A stretch of 64,000 bases of DNA, from assembly GCF_902506265.1 (NCBI RefSeq), contig NZ_LR733556.1:1333838-1397837 (forward strand), in the 5' to 3' direction. Made by a program: the position numbers and the translations under genes. Numbering within the stretch: the stretch's first letter is position 1; the number at the start of each line of letters is the position of its first letter. The notes beneath the pieces were generated by a model. That model saw only the letters and a program-made list of their open reading frames with translations, did not search any database and was not told where the DNA came from. Positions 27,426 to 34,835 of the stretch are shown here, in pieces. This stretch comes from Flavobacterium sp. 9AF (GTDB taxonomy: Bacteria; Bacteroidota; Bacteroidia; Flavobacteriales; Flavobacteriaceae).

Positions 27426-27929
27426 ATGAAACAAGTAAAAACTTTAGCTATTGCATTAGTACTTTTTATTACAGCTCAAGTATCTGCGCAATCAAAACTG
27501 GCTCATATAGATGTTAAGGAATTAATGACAAATATGCCAGAAATGAAAGCGGCTCAATCGCAATTAAAAACAATTCAAGAAACATACGACAAGGAATACA
27601 AAGGTATGGTACAAGAATATCAAACAAAATTGCAAAAATATGAGCAAGAAGCTCCAACTGCAGGTGAAGCAGTAAATGAAACACGTTCTAAAGAAATGCA
27701 AGGAATGGGACAACGTATTCAAGAATTCCAACAAAGTGCAAGTAAACAATTACAACAAAAAGAATTGGATTTATTAAAACCGATAATGGAAAAAGCACAA
27801 GCTGCCATTAAAAAAGTGGCTACTGCTAAAGGTTTTGATTATGTTATTGATGCTACTGAAGGAAGTGGTTTATTAGTAGCTAATGGTCCAAATATCTTAG
27901 CCGACGTAAAAAAAGAATTAGGTTTCTAA
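27426..27929 (+). CDS. OmpH/Skp-like periplasmic chaperone
   Basis: Second Skp/OmpH paralogue, 167 residues, 28 bp after the first. Signal peptide cleaved after VSAQ. Core from KLAHIDVKELMTNMPEMKAA to FDYVIDATEGSGLLVA, with a long central coiled coil that forms the tentacles of the trimer. It has no C-terminal extension and is the canonical copy. The operon ends at the terminator downstream. Confidence 0.95.
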   Translation: MKQVKTLAIALVLFITAQVSAQSKLAHIDVKELMTNMPEMKAAQSQLKTIQETYDKEYKGMVQEYQTKLQKYEQEAPTAGEAVNETRSKEMQGMGQRIQEFQQSASKQLQQKELDLLKPIMEKAQAAIKKVATAKGFDYVIDATEGSGLLVANGPNILADVKKELGF

Positions 27930-27964
27930 TATTCTTTTTACAAAAGAATTTACTTATATAATTT

Positions 27965-28003
27965 AACTGTTCAAATTTTAAATAATTTGAACAGTTTTTT
28001 TTT
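27965..28003 (+). terminator. Terminator of the bamA-ompH unit
   Basis: Stem AACTGTTCAAAT (27965-27976) with ATTTGAACAGTT (27985-27996) followed by a long T-run. It ends 12 bp before murI. Confidence 0.88.
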
Positions 28004-28010
28004 ACATTTG
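28003..28010 (+). promoter_or_regulatory. -7 box directly before murI
   Basis: TACATTTG matches TAnnTTTG and ends 4 bp before the murI ATG. If used, transcription would begin at or next to the A of ATG, giving a leaderless mRNA. The box starts at the end of the preceding terminator's T-run. Confidence 0.4.
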
Positions 28011-28014
28011 TCTT

Positions 28015-28794
28015 ATGAGCAACGAATATCCCATAGGTCTTTTTGATTCTGGTATTGGAGGTACTTCAATCTGGAAAGAAATACATTTATTATTACCTAA
28101 TGAAAATACAATTTATTTGGCAGATAGTAAAAATGCTCCTTACGGATTAAAATCTAAAGAAGAAATTATTGAACTCTCTTTCAAAAACACAGAATACCTC
28201 CTAAAAAACAACGCTAAAATCATTGTAGTAGCATGTAATACAGCAACAACAAATGCTATTAAAGAATTACGCCAAAAATACAAGGTTCCATTTATTGGCA
28301 TAGAACCAGCTATAAAACCAGCTGCTAATCAATCAAAAACTCAAACAATAGGCATATTAGCTACCAAAGGAACTTTAAATAGCGATTTATTTCATGAAAA
28401 ACTTTCTTTATATACTAATGTCAAAGTAGTAGAACAAATTGGTCACGGTTTAGTTCAATTAATTGAAAATGGTGATATCAACTCTCCCGAAATGGAGGAG
28501 TTATTAGAAAGCTATTTAAAACCAATGGTAAATCAAAATATTGATTATTTAGTTCTAGGATGCAGTCATTATCCCTATCTCATACCTCAAATAAAAAAAA
28601 TAATCCCAAGCCATATTAAAATCATAGATTCTGGTGAAGCTGTGGCAAGACAAACCAAAAAAATTCTCCAAGATTCAAATTTGCTTAATGAAGCAAAAGA
28701 AAAAAGTTGGCAAAAATTTTATACAAATGCTAACCCGAATGTTTTAGAAACAATTTTAAATCATAAGCAAACTGTATTTGAGAAAGATTTTTAA
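28015..28794 (+). CDS. murI: Glutamate racemase
   Basis: Interconverts L- and D-glutamate for peptidoglycan. The two catalytic cysteines are C74 (VVACNTATTN) and C183 (LGCSHYPYL), with D11/S12 in GLFDSGIGGTS and H185. Length 259 is normal. It follows the bamA-ompH terminator and has its own -7 box very close to the ATG. Confidence 0.97.
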   Translation: MSNEYPIGLFDSGIGGTSIWKEIHLLLPNENTIYLADSKNAPYGLKSKEEIIELSFKNTEYLLKNNAKIIVVACNTATTNAIKELRQKYKVPFIGIEPAIKPAANQSKTQTIGILATKGTLNSDLFHEKLSLYTNVKVVEQIGHGLVQLIENGDINSPEMEELLESYLKPMVNQNIDYLVLGCSHYPYLIPQIKKIIPSHIKIIDSGEAVARQTKKILQDSNLLNEAKEKSWQKFYTNANPNVLETILNHKQTVFEKDF

Positions 28795-28823
28795 TTCCAA
28801 AAAAACACAAAACAACCCTTTTT

Positions 28824-28905
28824 AACCCTGATGGAAGTGATAGCTTTCTAAAATTAATTTTAGAAACTAAAACGAACAGCAGGTACAAGGTTTAAAAACA
28901 AGCCT
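28824..28905 (+). ncRNA. Flavo-1-like structured RNA element
   Basis: After murI, the sequence AACCCTGATGGAAGTGATAGC's first 20 bases begin at 28824. A perfect hairpin TTTCTAAAAT (28845-28854) / ATTTTAGAAA (28857-28866) follows, then CGAACAGCAGG (28873-28883), whose CAGG can pair back with CCTG at 28827-28830. A second small hairpin is AGGUUU / AAGCCU (28888-28905). The layout CCCTGAT..GAAG - hairpin - ..ACAGCAGG resembles, from memory, the Flavo-1 RNA motif of Flavobacteria. Function of that motif is unknown. There is no U-run, so it is not a simple terminator. Confidence 0.5.
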
Positions 28906-28917
28906 AAAGACTCGTTT

Positions 28918-29433
28918 CTATTCTTCTTTAAACCAGCTAGAATACATAACATAGTTGTTTGAAATTCTTTCAATTTCTCCAGCAAAATCGCTAGCATTAA
29001 TATCCTTTACTTTCTTTGCAGGAATACCAGCATAAATTACACCCGATTCAATTATGGTGTTCTGTGTAACTACTGATCCGGCTGCCACAATTGAATTACT
29101 ATTTACAACACAATTATCCATCACAATGGCTCCCATTCCAATTAAAACATTGTCTTTAATTTCACAGCCGTGAACGATTGCATTATGACCAATAGAAACA
29201 TTGTTTCCAATTTTAGTAGGATGCTTTAAATAGGTACAATGAATTACAGCACCATCTTGAATGTTCACCTTATTCCCTATTTCAATTCGGTTAACATCTC
29301 CTCTAATTACAGCATTAAACCACACACTGCATTTTTCACCTAATTCCACATCTCCAACTATAGTTGCATTTTCTGCCACAAAACAATCTTCGGGTATCTG
29401 AGGAAACTTACCTCTTACTTCTTTAATAATCAT
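28918..29433 (-). CDS. Gamma-carbonic anhydrase family protein
   Basis: Left-handed beta-helix protein of 171 residues with hexapeptide repeats (AVIRGDVNRIEIG, NVSIGHNAIVHGC, VLIGMGAIVMDN). The three zinc-ligand histidines of the gamma class are present: H65, H83 and H88. YrdA/CaiE-like members often show weak or no carbonic anhydrase activity, so the reaction is unproven. Cytoplasmic. Confidence 0.92.
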   Translation of the reverse strand: MIIKEVRGKFPQIPEDCFVAENATIVGDVELGEKCSVWFNAVIRGDVNRIEIGNKVNIQDGAVIHCTYLKHPTKIGNNVSIGHNAIVHGCEIKDNVLIGMGAIVMDNCVVNSNSIVAAGSVVTQNTIIESGVIYAGIPAKKVKDINASDFAGEIERISNNYVMYSSWFKEE

Positions 29434-29445
29434 AATAAGTTATAT

Positions 29446-29473
29446 AAAAATGTCCCGAAAAATCGGGACATCA
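29446..29473 (-). terminator. Terminator of the PorP/SprF gene
   Basis: Stem ATGTCCCGA (29450-29458), AAAA loop, TCGGGACAT (29463-29471); the A-run at 29446-29450 gives U's on the minus strand. It separates this gene from the gamma-carbonic anhydrase gene. Confidence 0.75.
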
Positions 29474-29494
29474 ATTATTTTATATTTTAAGGAA

Positions 29495-30502
29495 TTAATT
29501 AACCGCAGGACAGTTACAACTCCATTCTTTAGCTTTACAGAAAATATCTATTCCAAGTGTTATCTGATGAAAGCCTCCATTATCAAACTTAATATCTCCA
29601 ATAATATGAGAATAAGTATATGCAAACATAAATTGCTTATAATTAACTCCTAAAATTGGGGTAATATATTGCAGTTTTTGTTCTCCTATAGCATTACCAT
29701 CTAAATATTCGGCACCATCAAAACTTCTTCTATATGAAAGTCCTCCCCACACTCTTCCAAATTCCATACCTTTATAAACTTTCAAATTCAAATCGATAGC
29801 TTTTTCAGTAGTTTCTTGAGTATATTGAAACAAAAATGACGGTTCCCAAAGTAGTCTATCTTCATCCCCAAATACTGCTCCAGCACTCCATAAAAACTTT
29901 CTCAAATTATCCGATTCTATACCTTCAGTATATATCTCTCTTCTATTGGCTAAAAAGTTTTTAACTGTAACGTGAGTAAAGAAATCTAGAAAATGATATG
30001 ACGCCCCTAAATCAACATTAAAGTATGCGTCTTTTTGATATATTCCACCAAAAATAAACGGATCAAACGGTTGATTGGTAAAACTTGTTTCATCTAATTG
30101 ACTTTGTATAAAAGCTGCACTTAATCCAAAAGATAACTGATTCAAATCAGTAGTTCCTCTTGAAAATCTTAAATGATGTGCATAAGTTAATTTAGCACCT
30201 CTTTGGGAATGATAACCATTTTTATCATTAAAAATTATTGCTCCAATACCCGATTTACCATCTTCATCAACAGAAGTATTAAAACTTAAAGTTTGTAGTG
30301 AAGGAGCATCTTCCTGTCCAAACCATTGTTGACGACCTGTTAAACGGATTTTTCCGCAATTTGCTGCTCCAGCCATTGAAGGATGAATTAGATAATAATT
30401 ATCAGAAAGATAATCTGAATAAACTGCTATTCCTTCTTGGGCATATGATAGCTGTGTTAAAACAAACACTATAAATAATAAGTAACTTTTTTTAAAATCC
30501 AT
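29495..30502 (-). CDS. PorP/SprF family type IX secretion membrane protein
   Basis: Outer membrane protein of 335 residues with signal peptide ending SYAQ. The family opening is present (VYSDYLSDNYYLIHPSMAGA, then LTGRQQWFG and a KSGIGAIIFND-type strand). PorP/SprF proteins bind type B sorting domains of T9SS cargo and help retain them at the surface; each is normally encoded directly after a giant partner protein. Here the upstream partner is reduced to a short 3' remnant, so this copy looks orphaned. C-terminal cysteines (FCKAKEWSCNCPAVN) are visible. Confidence 0.9.
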   Translation of the reverse strand: MDFKKSYLLFIVFVLTQLSYAQEGIAVYSDYLSDNYYLIHPSMAGAANCGKIRLTGRQQWFGQEDAPSLQTLSFNTSVDEDGKSGIGAIIFNDKNGYHSQRGAKLTYAHHLRFSRGTTDLNQLSFGLSAAFIQSQLDETSFTNQPFDPFIFGGIYQKDAYFNVDLGASYHFLDFFTHVTVKNFLANRREIYTEGIESDNLRKFLWSAGAVFGDEDRLLWEPSFLFQYTQETTEKAIDLNLKVYKGMEFGRVWGGLSYRRSFDGAEYLDGNAIGEQKLQYITPILGVNYKQFMFAYTYSHIIGDIKFDNGGFHQITLGIDIFCKAKEWSCNCPAVN

Positions 30503-30508
30503 CGAGAA

Positions 30509-30646
30509 TTATCTTTTTAATGTAAAATGTGCTTTAAATACTTTATTTTGTTGGTTTTCTTGATATTCTACAGTAAACCAATAATCTGTAGAAGGTAAGT
30601 CTTTTGAATTAAAGGTTCCATCCCACCCTGTTCCGTTCATTTTCAC
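30509..30646 (-). pseudogene. Remnant of a T9SS type B sorting domain
   Basis: A frame open only from 30646 to the TAA at 30511-30509 encodes GTGWDGTFNSKDLPSTDYWF and then a stretch ending KVFKAHFTLKR, the extreme C-terminus of a gliding-motility-associated type B sorting domain. The intact cargo gene at 54.7 kb ends in the same way (GWDGTFNG..DYWF..GHFSLKR). Everything upstream of this end is missing: the frame is closed by TAA at 30649-30647. It sits 6 bp before the PorP/SprF gene, exactly where a full-length partner is expected. Confidence 0.75.
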
Positions 30647-30734
30647 TTAGTGCATCATCTTGTACACATGAATTAAAAGTCATTAAACCTATTAGAGCAA
30701 AACAGAAGATGATATACTTTATTTTTTGTCTCAT
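30609..30734 (-). pseudogene. 5' fragment of a lipoprotein gene fused out of frame to the sorting-domain remnant
   Basis: ATG 30734 opens a frame with a lipoprotein signal MRQKIKYIIFCFALIGLMTF followed by lipobox NSC (C23) and VQDDALSENE. It then runs out of frame through the sorting-domain remnant and stops at 30611-30609 after 41 residues. It looks like the start of a separate lipoprotein gene joined to the end of a T9SS cargo gene by a deletion, although a short real lipoprotein cannot be excluded. Confidence 0.55.
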
Positions 30735-30818
30735 AAATGTATTCTAAAGTTAATAGTATTTTTTTTATAAACGCAAATAGAAAAAATATTTCAATAGCGC
30801 ATATATGAGTTTAAAATA
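30735..30818. other. Spacer between remnant and XRE gene
   Basis: AT-rich divergent spacer with no recognisable gene. It must hold the promoter of the XRE-family gene, but I see no clear TAnnTTTG. Confidence 0.3.
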
Positions 30819-31070
30819 GTGTTAATCTATTGTCAATTTTACATTGTGAATAATGTAAAAGACATAACTTATATAAAAGACTTTGGTTTAAACCTTAAAA
30901 AAATAAGGTTAGAAAAGAATTTTACGCAAGAAATACTGGCTTATTCATCAGACTTACCTATTTCTCAAATTGGAAGAATTGAAATAGGAGAAATAAACAC
31001 CACAATTAGTACGGTAAAAGCGATAGCGAAAGCTTTAGCAATAGAACCTAAAGAATTATTTGACTTCTAA
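30819..31070 (+). CDS. XRE-family helix-turn-helix regulator
   Basis: Small DNA-binding protein with a Cro/C1-type helix-turn-helix: FGLNLKKIRLEKNFTQEILA, then LPISQIGRIEIGEINTTIST and VKAIAKALAIEPKELFDF. The open frame begins at GTG 30819 (83 residues); an alternative in-frame GTG at 30846 would remove nine residues that lie outside the domain. The last 15 bp overlap the convergent CxxC gene. It sits alone beside decayed T9SS genes; its target is unknown. Confidence 0.85.
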   Translation: MLIYCQFYIVNNVKDITYIKDFGLNLKKIRLEKNFTQEILAYSSDLPISQIGRIEIGEINTTISTVKAIAKALAIEPKELFDF

Positions 31071-31349
31071 TTCGTTATTTTTCTTCTTAGCAAATTTCAA
31101 TCGATAAATAGCATAACCTGCTGCAGCAACCAGAATGTAAGGGATAACCATTAAAAATACGATACCATCATTTATAGCCTCAGCCTGCACACCACTTTCT
31201 TCACTTTCTAAAGCAGCTCTACACATGGCACATTGTGCTTCTACGAAGAACGGTAAAAATAAAAAGGCAAAAATGAAAAGTATTTTATTTAAAACACTCC
31301 ACTTTTTACATTTTACTTTTATTTTTTTACTTTTTACACTACTGTACAT
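31056..31349 (-). CDS. Small membrane protein with CxxC motif in oxidase assembly cluster
   Basis: Protein of 97 residues with an N-terminal hydrophobic segment (about 21-38, ending VEAQ, possibly a signal peptide), then CAMCRA with C40 and C43, and a second membrane helix (about 63-83). The start overlaps the end of the DUF420 gene by 11 bp, so it is coupled to it. The CxxC just after export suggests metal binding or a redox role in cytochrome oxidase assembly, inferred from location. I know no named family. Confidence 0.8.
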   Translation of the reverse strand: MYSSVKSKKIKVKCKKWSVLNKILFIFAFLFLPFFVEAQCAMCRAALESEESGVQAEAINDGIVFLMVIPYILVAAAGYAIYRLKFAKKKNNELEVK

Positions 31350-31872
31350 AATAAGGTGAAATCATAAGATATACAATAACGCCTGTTATGGCAACATATA
31401 ACCATATTGGAAACGTAATTTTCGCTATTTTTTTATGCTTATCAAAACGTTGTGCTAAAGCTTTAACATAAGTAATTAATACCAATGGAATAATTGCTAT
31501 AGATAGAACAATATGAGTAATTAGAATAAAATAATATAGTGGTTTATAAGCTCCTAAATAAGTAGTTGATTCGGAAGACATATGATAAGCCACATACATC
31601 AATAAAAAAACCAAGGAACAACCTATAGCTGTCTTCATAAGGTTTTCGTGCCATTTTCTCTTTCCCTTTTTAATTGCTATCACAGCTGCTACTAATAATA
31701 ATGCAGTTATACCATTAATCGTCGCATAAATAGGTGGTAAAAAGGTAAATGGTTTTACATCTAATCCTAGGCGTTTAAAACTAACTCCAAAAAGAGCGGC
31801 TACCGCTAAAGGAATTACTATTGATAAAACAGTAATTAGTTTATTATATTTTGTTTCTATATTATTTTCCAT
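31339..31872 (-). CDS. DUF420 membrane protein, oxidase-linked
   Basis: Integral membrane protein of 177 residues with about five helices. Conserved histidines of the DUF420/CtaM-like family lie in RKWHENLMKTAIGCSL, YVAYHMSSES, LITHIVLSI and FDKHKKIAKITFPIWLYV. Members occur with cytochrome oxidase genes and are implicated in oxidase maturation. It lies between sco and the CxxC gene on the minus strand. Confidence 0.88.
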   Translation of the reverse strand: MENNIETKYNKLITVLSIVIPLAVAALFGVSFKRLGLDVKPFTFLPPIYATINGITALLLVAAVIAIKKGKRKWHENLMKTAIGCSLVFLLMYVAYHMSSESTTYLGAYKPLYYFILITHIVLSIAIIPLVLITYVKALAQRFDKHKKIAKITFPIWLYVAITGVIVYLMISPYYVQ

Positions 31873-32010
31873 TTTTTAATCTTATTATTTTAGGGTCACA
31901 TATTCAAGTAATTTGAGAAATCATAAAAACTTAAAATTATGACCTTATTCTTTTTTCAACCAATTCATATGTGTTTGTATAATCTTATTTTCCTAACTTC
32001 TTACTTCAAT

Positions 32011-32637
32011 TTATTCTTCTAATAGTTTTTTAATATCTTCTTTGATTGCAATGACACCCTGATCGGTTGTACCATCATAATACAATATCGGATTACCAAA
32101 TTCATCTCTTCTACATCTTATATTGCCTTCTTTGTCAATTAAAGCAAATAAACCGGAATGCTCAAAACCACCTGCTACTTTTTTATTTTCACCTGTATAT
32201 ATATTAAAACCTTTGTTGGCTAAATTGTAAATATACTCTTTATCACCCGTTAGTAAATGCCAGTTATAATGCTTTACACCTAATAAATCTGCATGTTCTT
32301 TTAAAACTTTAGGCGTATCGAAGGCAGGATTTATGGTTATTGATACTATACCAAACTTAGGATTACCGTAAAACTCGTCTTGTAATTTCAACATATTTTG
32401 ATTCATTATGGGACAAATCGTAGGACATGTTGAAAAGAAAAATTCCACTACATACACTTTTCCTAAATAATCTTTGTGTGATATTTTCTTATTATTTTGA
32501 TCTGTTAATTCGAATGCAGGAACTTCTCCCATAGTATGCAAATCCGATTTTTGAAATCTGGCAATAATTTTAGGCACAGCCCAAATACCAAAAAGGAGTA
32601 CAATAAAAGTTATACCTATATAGGATTTATTTTTCAT
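32011..32637 (-). CDS. Sco1/SenC copper chaperone
   Basis: Membrane-anchored thioredoxin-fold protein that delivers copper to the CuA site of oxidase subunit II. N-terminal anchor (about residues 6-24), copper ligands C71 and C75 in STCPTICP and H160 in EHSGLFALID. Length 208 is normal. It is 8 bp after a related, cysteine-less gene. The 138-bp gap before the DUF420 gene shows no feature I can name. Confidence 0.94.
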   Translation of the reverse strand: MKNKSYIGITFIVLLFGIWAVPKIIARFQKSDLHTMGEVPAFELTDQNNKKISHKDYLGKVYVVEFFFSTCPTICPIMNQNMLKLQDEFYGNPKFGIVSITINPAFDTPKVLKEHADLLGVKHYNWHLLTGDKEYIYNLANKGFNIYTGENKKVAGGFEHSGLFALIDKEGNIRCRRDEFGNPILYYDGTTDQGVIAIKEDIKKLLEE

Positions 32638-32645
32638 TTAATTTT

Positions 32646-33353
32646 TTATTTAGATTGAGAATTATTTTTCTCAACTTCATTCACAATATTATCTCTAAAG
32701 TCATCTTTTCTGGCATTTTTCTTCAAAGCCAAACGATATTCTCTGAGTATAATTTTCACATCATCTGTCATTTCATTGTGCAAATCAGCTGCAGAAGATG
32801 AATTATAACTTTCTCTATATTCATCTTCTCCTTTTTTATTCTTCCCTTTTCTCCCGCGATGATTGATTTTTTTATCTAATATTATTACATTAGACGTACC
32901 CATTTGGTTGTTAAGATGAGACATTAAATGAAGACTGTCATAATAAGCCTGAATAGCTTCTGAAGTTGCAAAGACAAATTTCCATCCTTTCATATCTTCA
33001 GTAATTCTATTTAATTCTGTAATAATATTATGAATTTCATTTTCAGTTCCTATTGGAGCAATCATGACCATTTGAAAATCTTCAAAACCATAATACTTGT
33101 TATAAATTTTCTGATTTAAATTAAACATATTGGCTTTGAATTCTACCATATCCGTTCCTGTAAAGCCTAAAATTGTAATTTTATCTTTTAATTGGACTGA
33201 TTCTTGGTTTAAAGATTTCCAGCTGTTAGGTATTTCAGAATTATTTTCAGACAATACTGGAAGAAACAATGAATTATGTTTAGCAGATGCAAAGATTAGA
33301 TAAGTAACTATAGGTAATATAAATAAAATAATAAGAACAATTTTATTTTTCAT
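32646..33353 (-). CDS. Cysteine-less Sco-like membrane-anchored protein
   Basis: Protein of 235 residues from ATG 33353; an upstream ATG at 33386 adds eleven residues that precede the signal anchor MKNKIVLIILFILPIVTYLI. The order of parts follows Sco: anchor, a strand (KDKITILGFTG) where Sco has its CxxxC, an alpha/beta region, and a final IILDKKINHRGRKG segment where Sco has HSGLFALIDKEGN. Neither cysteine nor the metal histidine is clearly kept. It is probably a diverged paralogue of the neighbouring Sco protein; function unknown. Confidence 0.75.
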   Translation of the reverse strand: MKNKIVLIILFILPIVTYLIFASAKHNSLFLPVLSENNSEIPNSWKSLNQESVQLKDKITILGFTGTDMVEFKANMFNLNQKIYNKYYGFEDFQMVMIAPIGTENEIHNIITELNRITEDMKGWKFVFATSEAIQAYYDSLHLMSHLNNQMGTSNVIILDKKINHRGRKGKNKKGEDEYRESYNSSSAADLHNEMTDDVKIILREYRLALKKNARKDDFRDNIVNEVEKNNSQSK

Positions 33354-33392
33354 TAATGTTTTTTTAATGTGAATTATATAATACAAAAATAC

Positions 33393-33420
33393 AAAAAATC
33401 CCGATGAAAATCGGGATTTA
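33393..33420 (-). terminator. Terminator of the ctaB-coxC operon
   Basis: Stem AAATCCCGAT (33396-33405), 4-base loop, ATCGGGATTT (33410-33419), with an A-run before it that reads as U on the minus strand. It separates the oxidase subunit genes from the Sco-like genes. Confidence 0.82.
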
Positions 33421-33437
33421 CTATATCTAAACTAAAG

Positions 33438-33788
33438 TTAAAATATCCATTTTAAATGACCATTTTTAAAGACTTCATAAATGTAATCGCCTTCTACAAG
33501 AACAATAAAACACAAATAAAGAATTAAAAAAACTAAAGGTGCAACAACAGACCATCTTACACTAGCTTTTTCGCCCTCTAAGTGCATAAAAGCCCACATA
33601 ATGTAATATGCTTTTACTAATGTTAAGATGATAAAAATCCAGTTTAATAAACTAGTTGACAAAAAATGACTTCTAAATAAGAAATCAGGTTTTACTATAC
33701 CTAAAGCAACTTCTACAGTAGTAATTATTGAAAGTATTCCAAAAACTACCCAGATTCTTTTTGTATTTGATTCGTGTGCGTGTGCCAT
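33438..33788 (-). CDS. Cytochrome c oxidase subunit IV family protein
   Basis: Small membrane protein of 116 residues with three helices, matching the prokaryotic subunit IV (CtaF-like) family: the segment VKAYYIMWAFMHLEGEKASV is characteristic. Last of four oxidase genes on the minus strand, 19 bp after the longer subunit III gene. Confidence 0.9.
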   Translation of the reverse strand: MAHAHESNTKRIWVVFGILSIITTVEVALGIVKPDFLFRSHFLSTSLLNWIFIILTLVKAYYIMWAFMHLEGEKASVRWSVVAPLVFLILYLCFIVLVEGDYIYEVFKNGHLKWIF

Positions 33789-33807
33789 AACTTTTCTTTT
33801 TATATAA

Positions 33808-34791
33808 TTATACTAAGTAGAAGAATGTGAATACAAATACCCAAACTAAATCTACAAAGTGCCAATATAATCCAACTTTTTCAACCATTTCATAACTTCT
33901 TCTTTTCTCATAAGTACCTAAAATAACATTGAAGAAAATGATAATGTTGATAATAACTCCAGTAAATACGTGGAAACCGTGGAAACCTGTAATAAAGAAG
34001 AAGAAATTAGCAAATAACTTATGCCCATATTCATTTCTTATTAAATTTGCTCCCTCTACTACATATTTAGCATCATTAATTCTTTTTAAAGACTGCTCTC
34101 TATCTAAAGCAACCTTTTCTTTATCATGAATTTTTTCAGATAAGATAACAATATCTTTGTGAGATTTAAATCCTTCTACCACTTCATTTACTGAATAAGA
34201 TGGCAAAGAAGATTCTTCCATAAACCAAAAACCTTTATTTCTAGTCAACTGTTCTCTTTCTTCAGGTAAAACCAAAGCAAATTCCGATAAAGCAACTCTT
34301 TCAAAATGTCCTTCTTTATTTACTTTTCCAAATTGTAAAATAGATCCACCTTTTGTTTCAACAGCTCCATATTCTCCTTTAATGAAGTTTTTCCACTCCC
34401 AAGCTTGAGAACCTAAGAAAATAAAACCTCCAATGATAGTTAAGAACATATAAAAAGCCACTTTACTTTTCTTTAATTGATGACCTGCATCTACAGCTAA
34501 CACCATAGTTACTGAAGAAAAGATAAGGATAAAAGTCATTAATGCCACATAATACATAGGTGCATCTACACCGTGTAAAAATGGAAAGTGCGTAAACACT
34601 TCATCGGCAATTGGCCAAGTTTCGATAAATTTAAATCTAGAAAAACCGTAAGCAGCAAGGAATCCTGAAAAAGTTAATGCATCGGATAAGATAAAAAACC
34701 ACATCATTAATTTACCATAGGTTGCTCCCATTGGTCCTGGTCCTCCGTCTAGCAAAGCGTGATCGTCATGTATAGTAACTGTCGCTCCCAT
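33808..34791 (-). CDS. Cytochrome c oxidase subunit III, with soluble insertion
   Basis: Heme-copper oxidase subunit III of 327 residues. The family segments GATYGKLMMWFFILSDALTF and GFHGFHVFTGVI..HFVDLVWVFVFTFFYLV are clear. Between membrane helices, residues about 138-252 form a charged, soluble insertion not found in mitochondrial-type subunit III. It is paired with a second, shorter subunit III gene just upstream, a regular arrangement in Bacteroidetes caa3-type oxidases. Confidence 0.94.
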   Translation of the reverse strand: MGATVTIHDDHALLDGGPGPMGATYGKLMMWFFILSDALTFSGFLAAYGFSRFKFIETWPIADEVFTHFPFLHGVDAPMYYVALMTFILIFSSVTMVLAVDAGHQLKKSKVAFYMFLTIIGGFIFLGSQAWEWKNFIKGEYGAVETKGGSILQFGKVNKEGHFERVALSEFALVLPEEREQLTRNKGFWFMEESSLPSYSVNEVVEGFKSHKDIVILSEKIHDKEKVALDREQSLKRINDAKYVVEGANLIRNEYGHKLFANFFFFITGFHGFHVFTGVIINIIIFFNVILGTYEKRRSYEMVEKVGLYWHFVDLVWVFVFTFFYLV

Positions 34792-34835
34792 AAAAATTTA
34801 ATTGTTAAAAAGTTCCCAAATTTATTACTTTTTTT

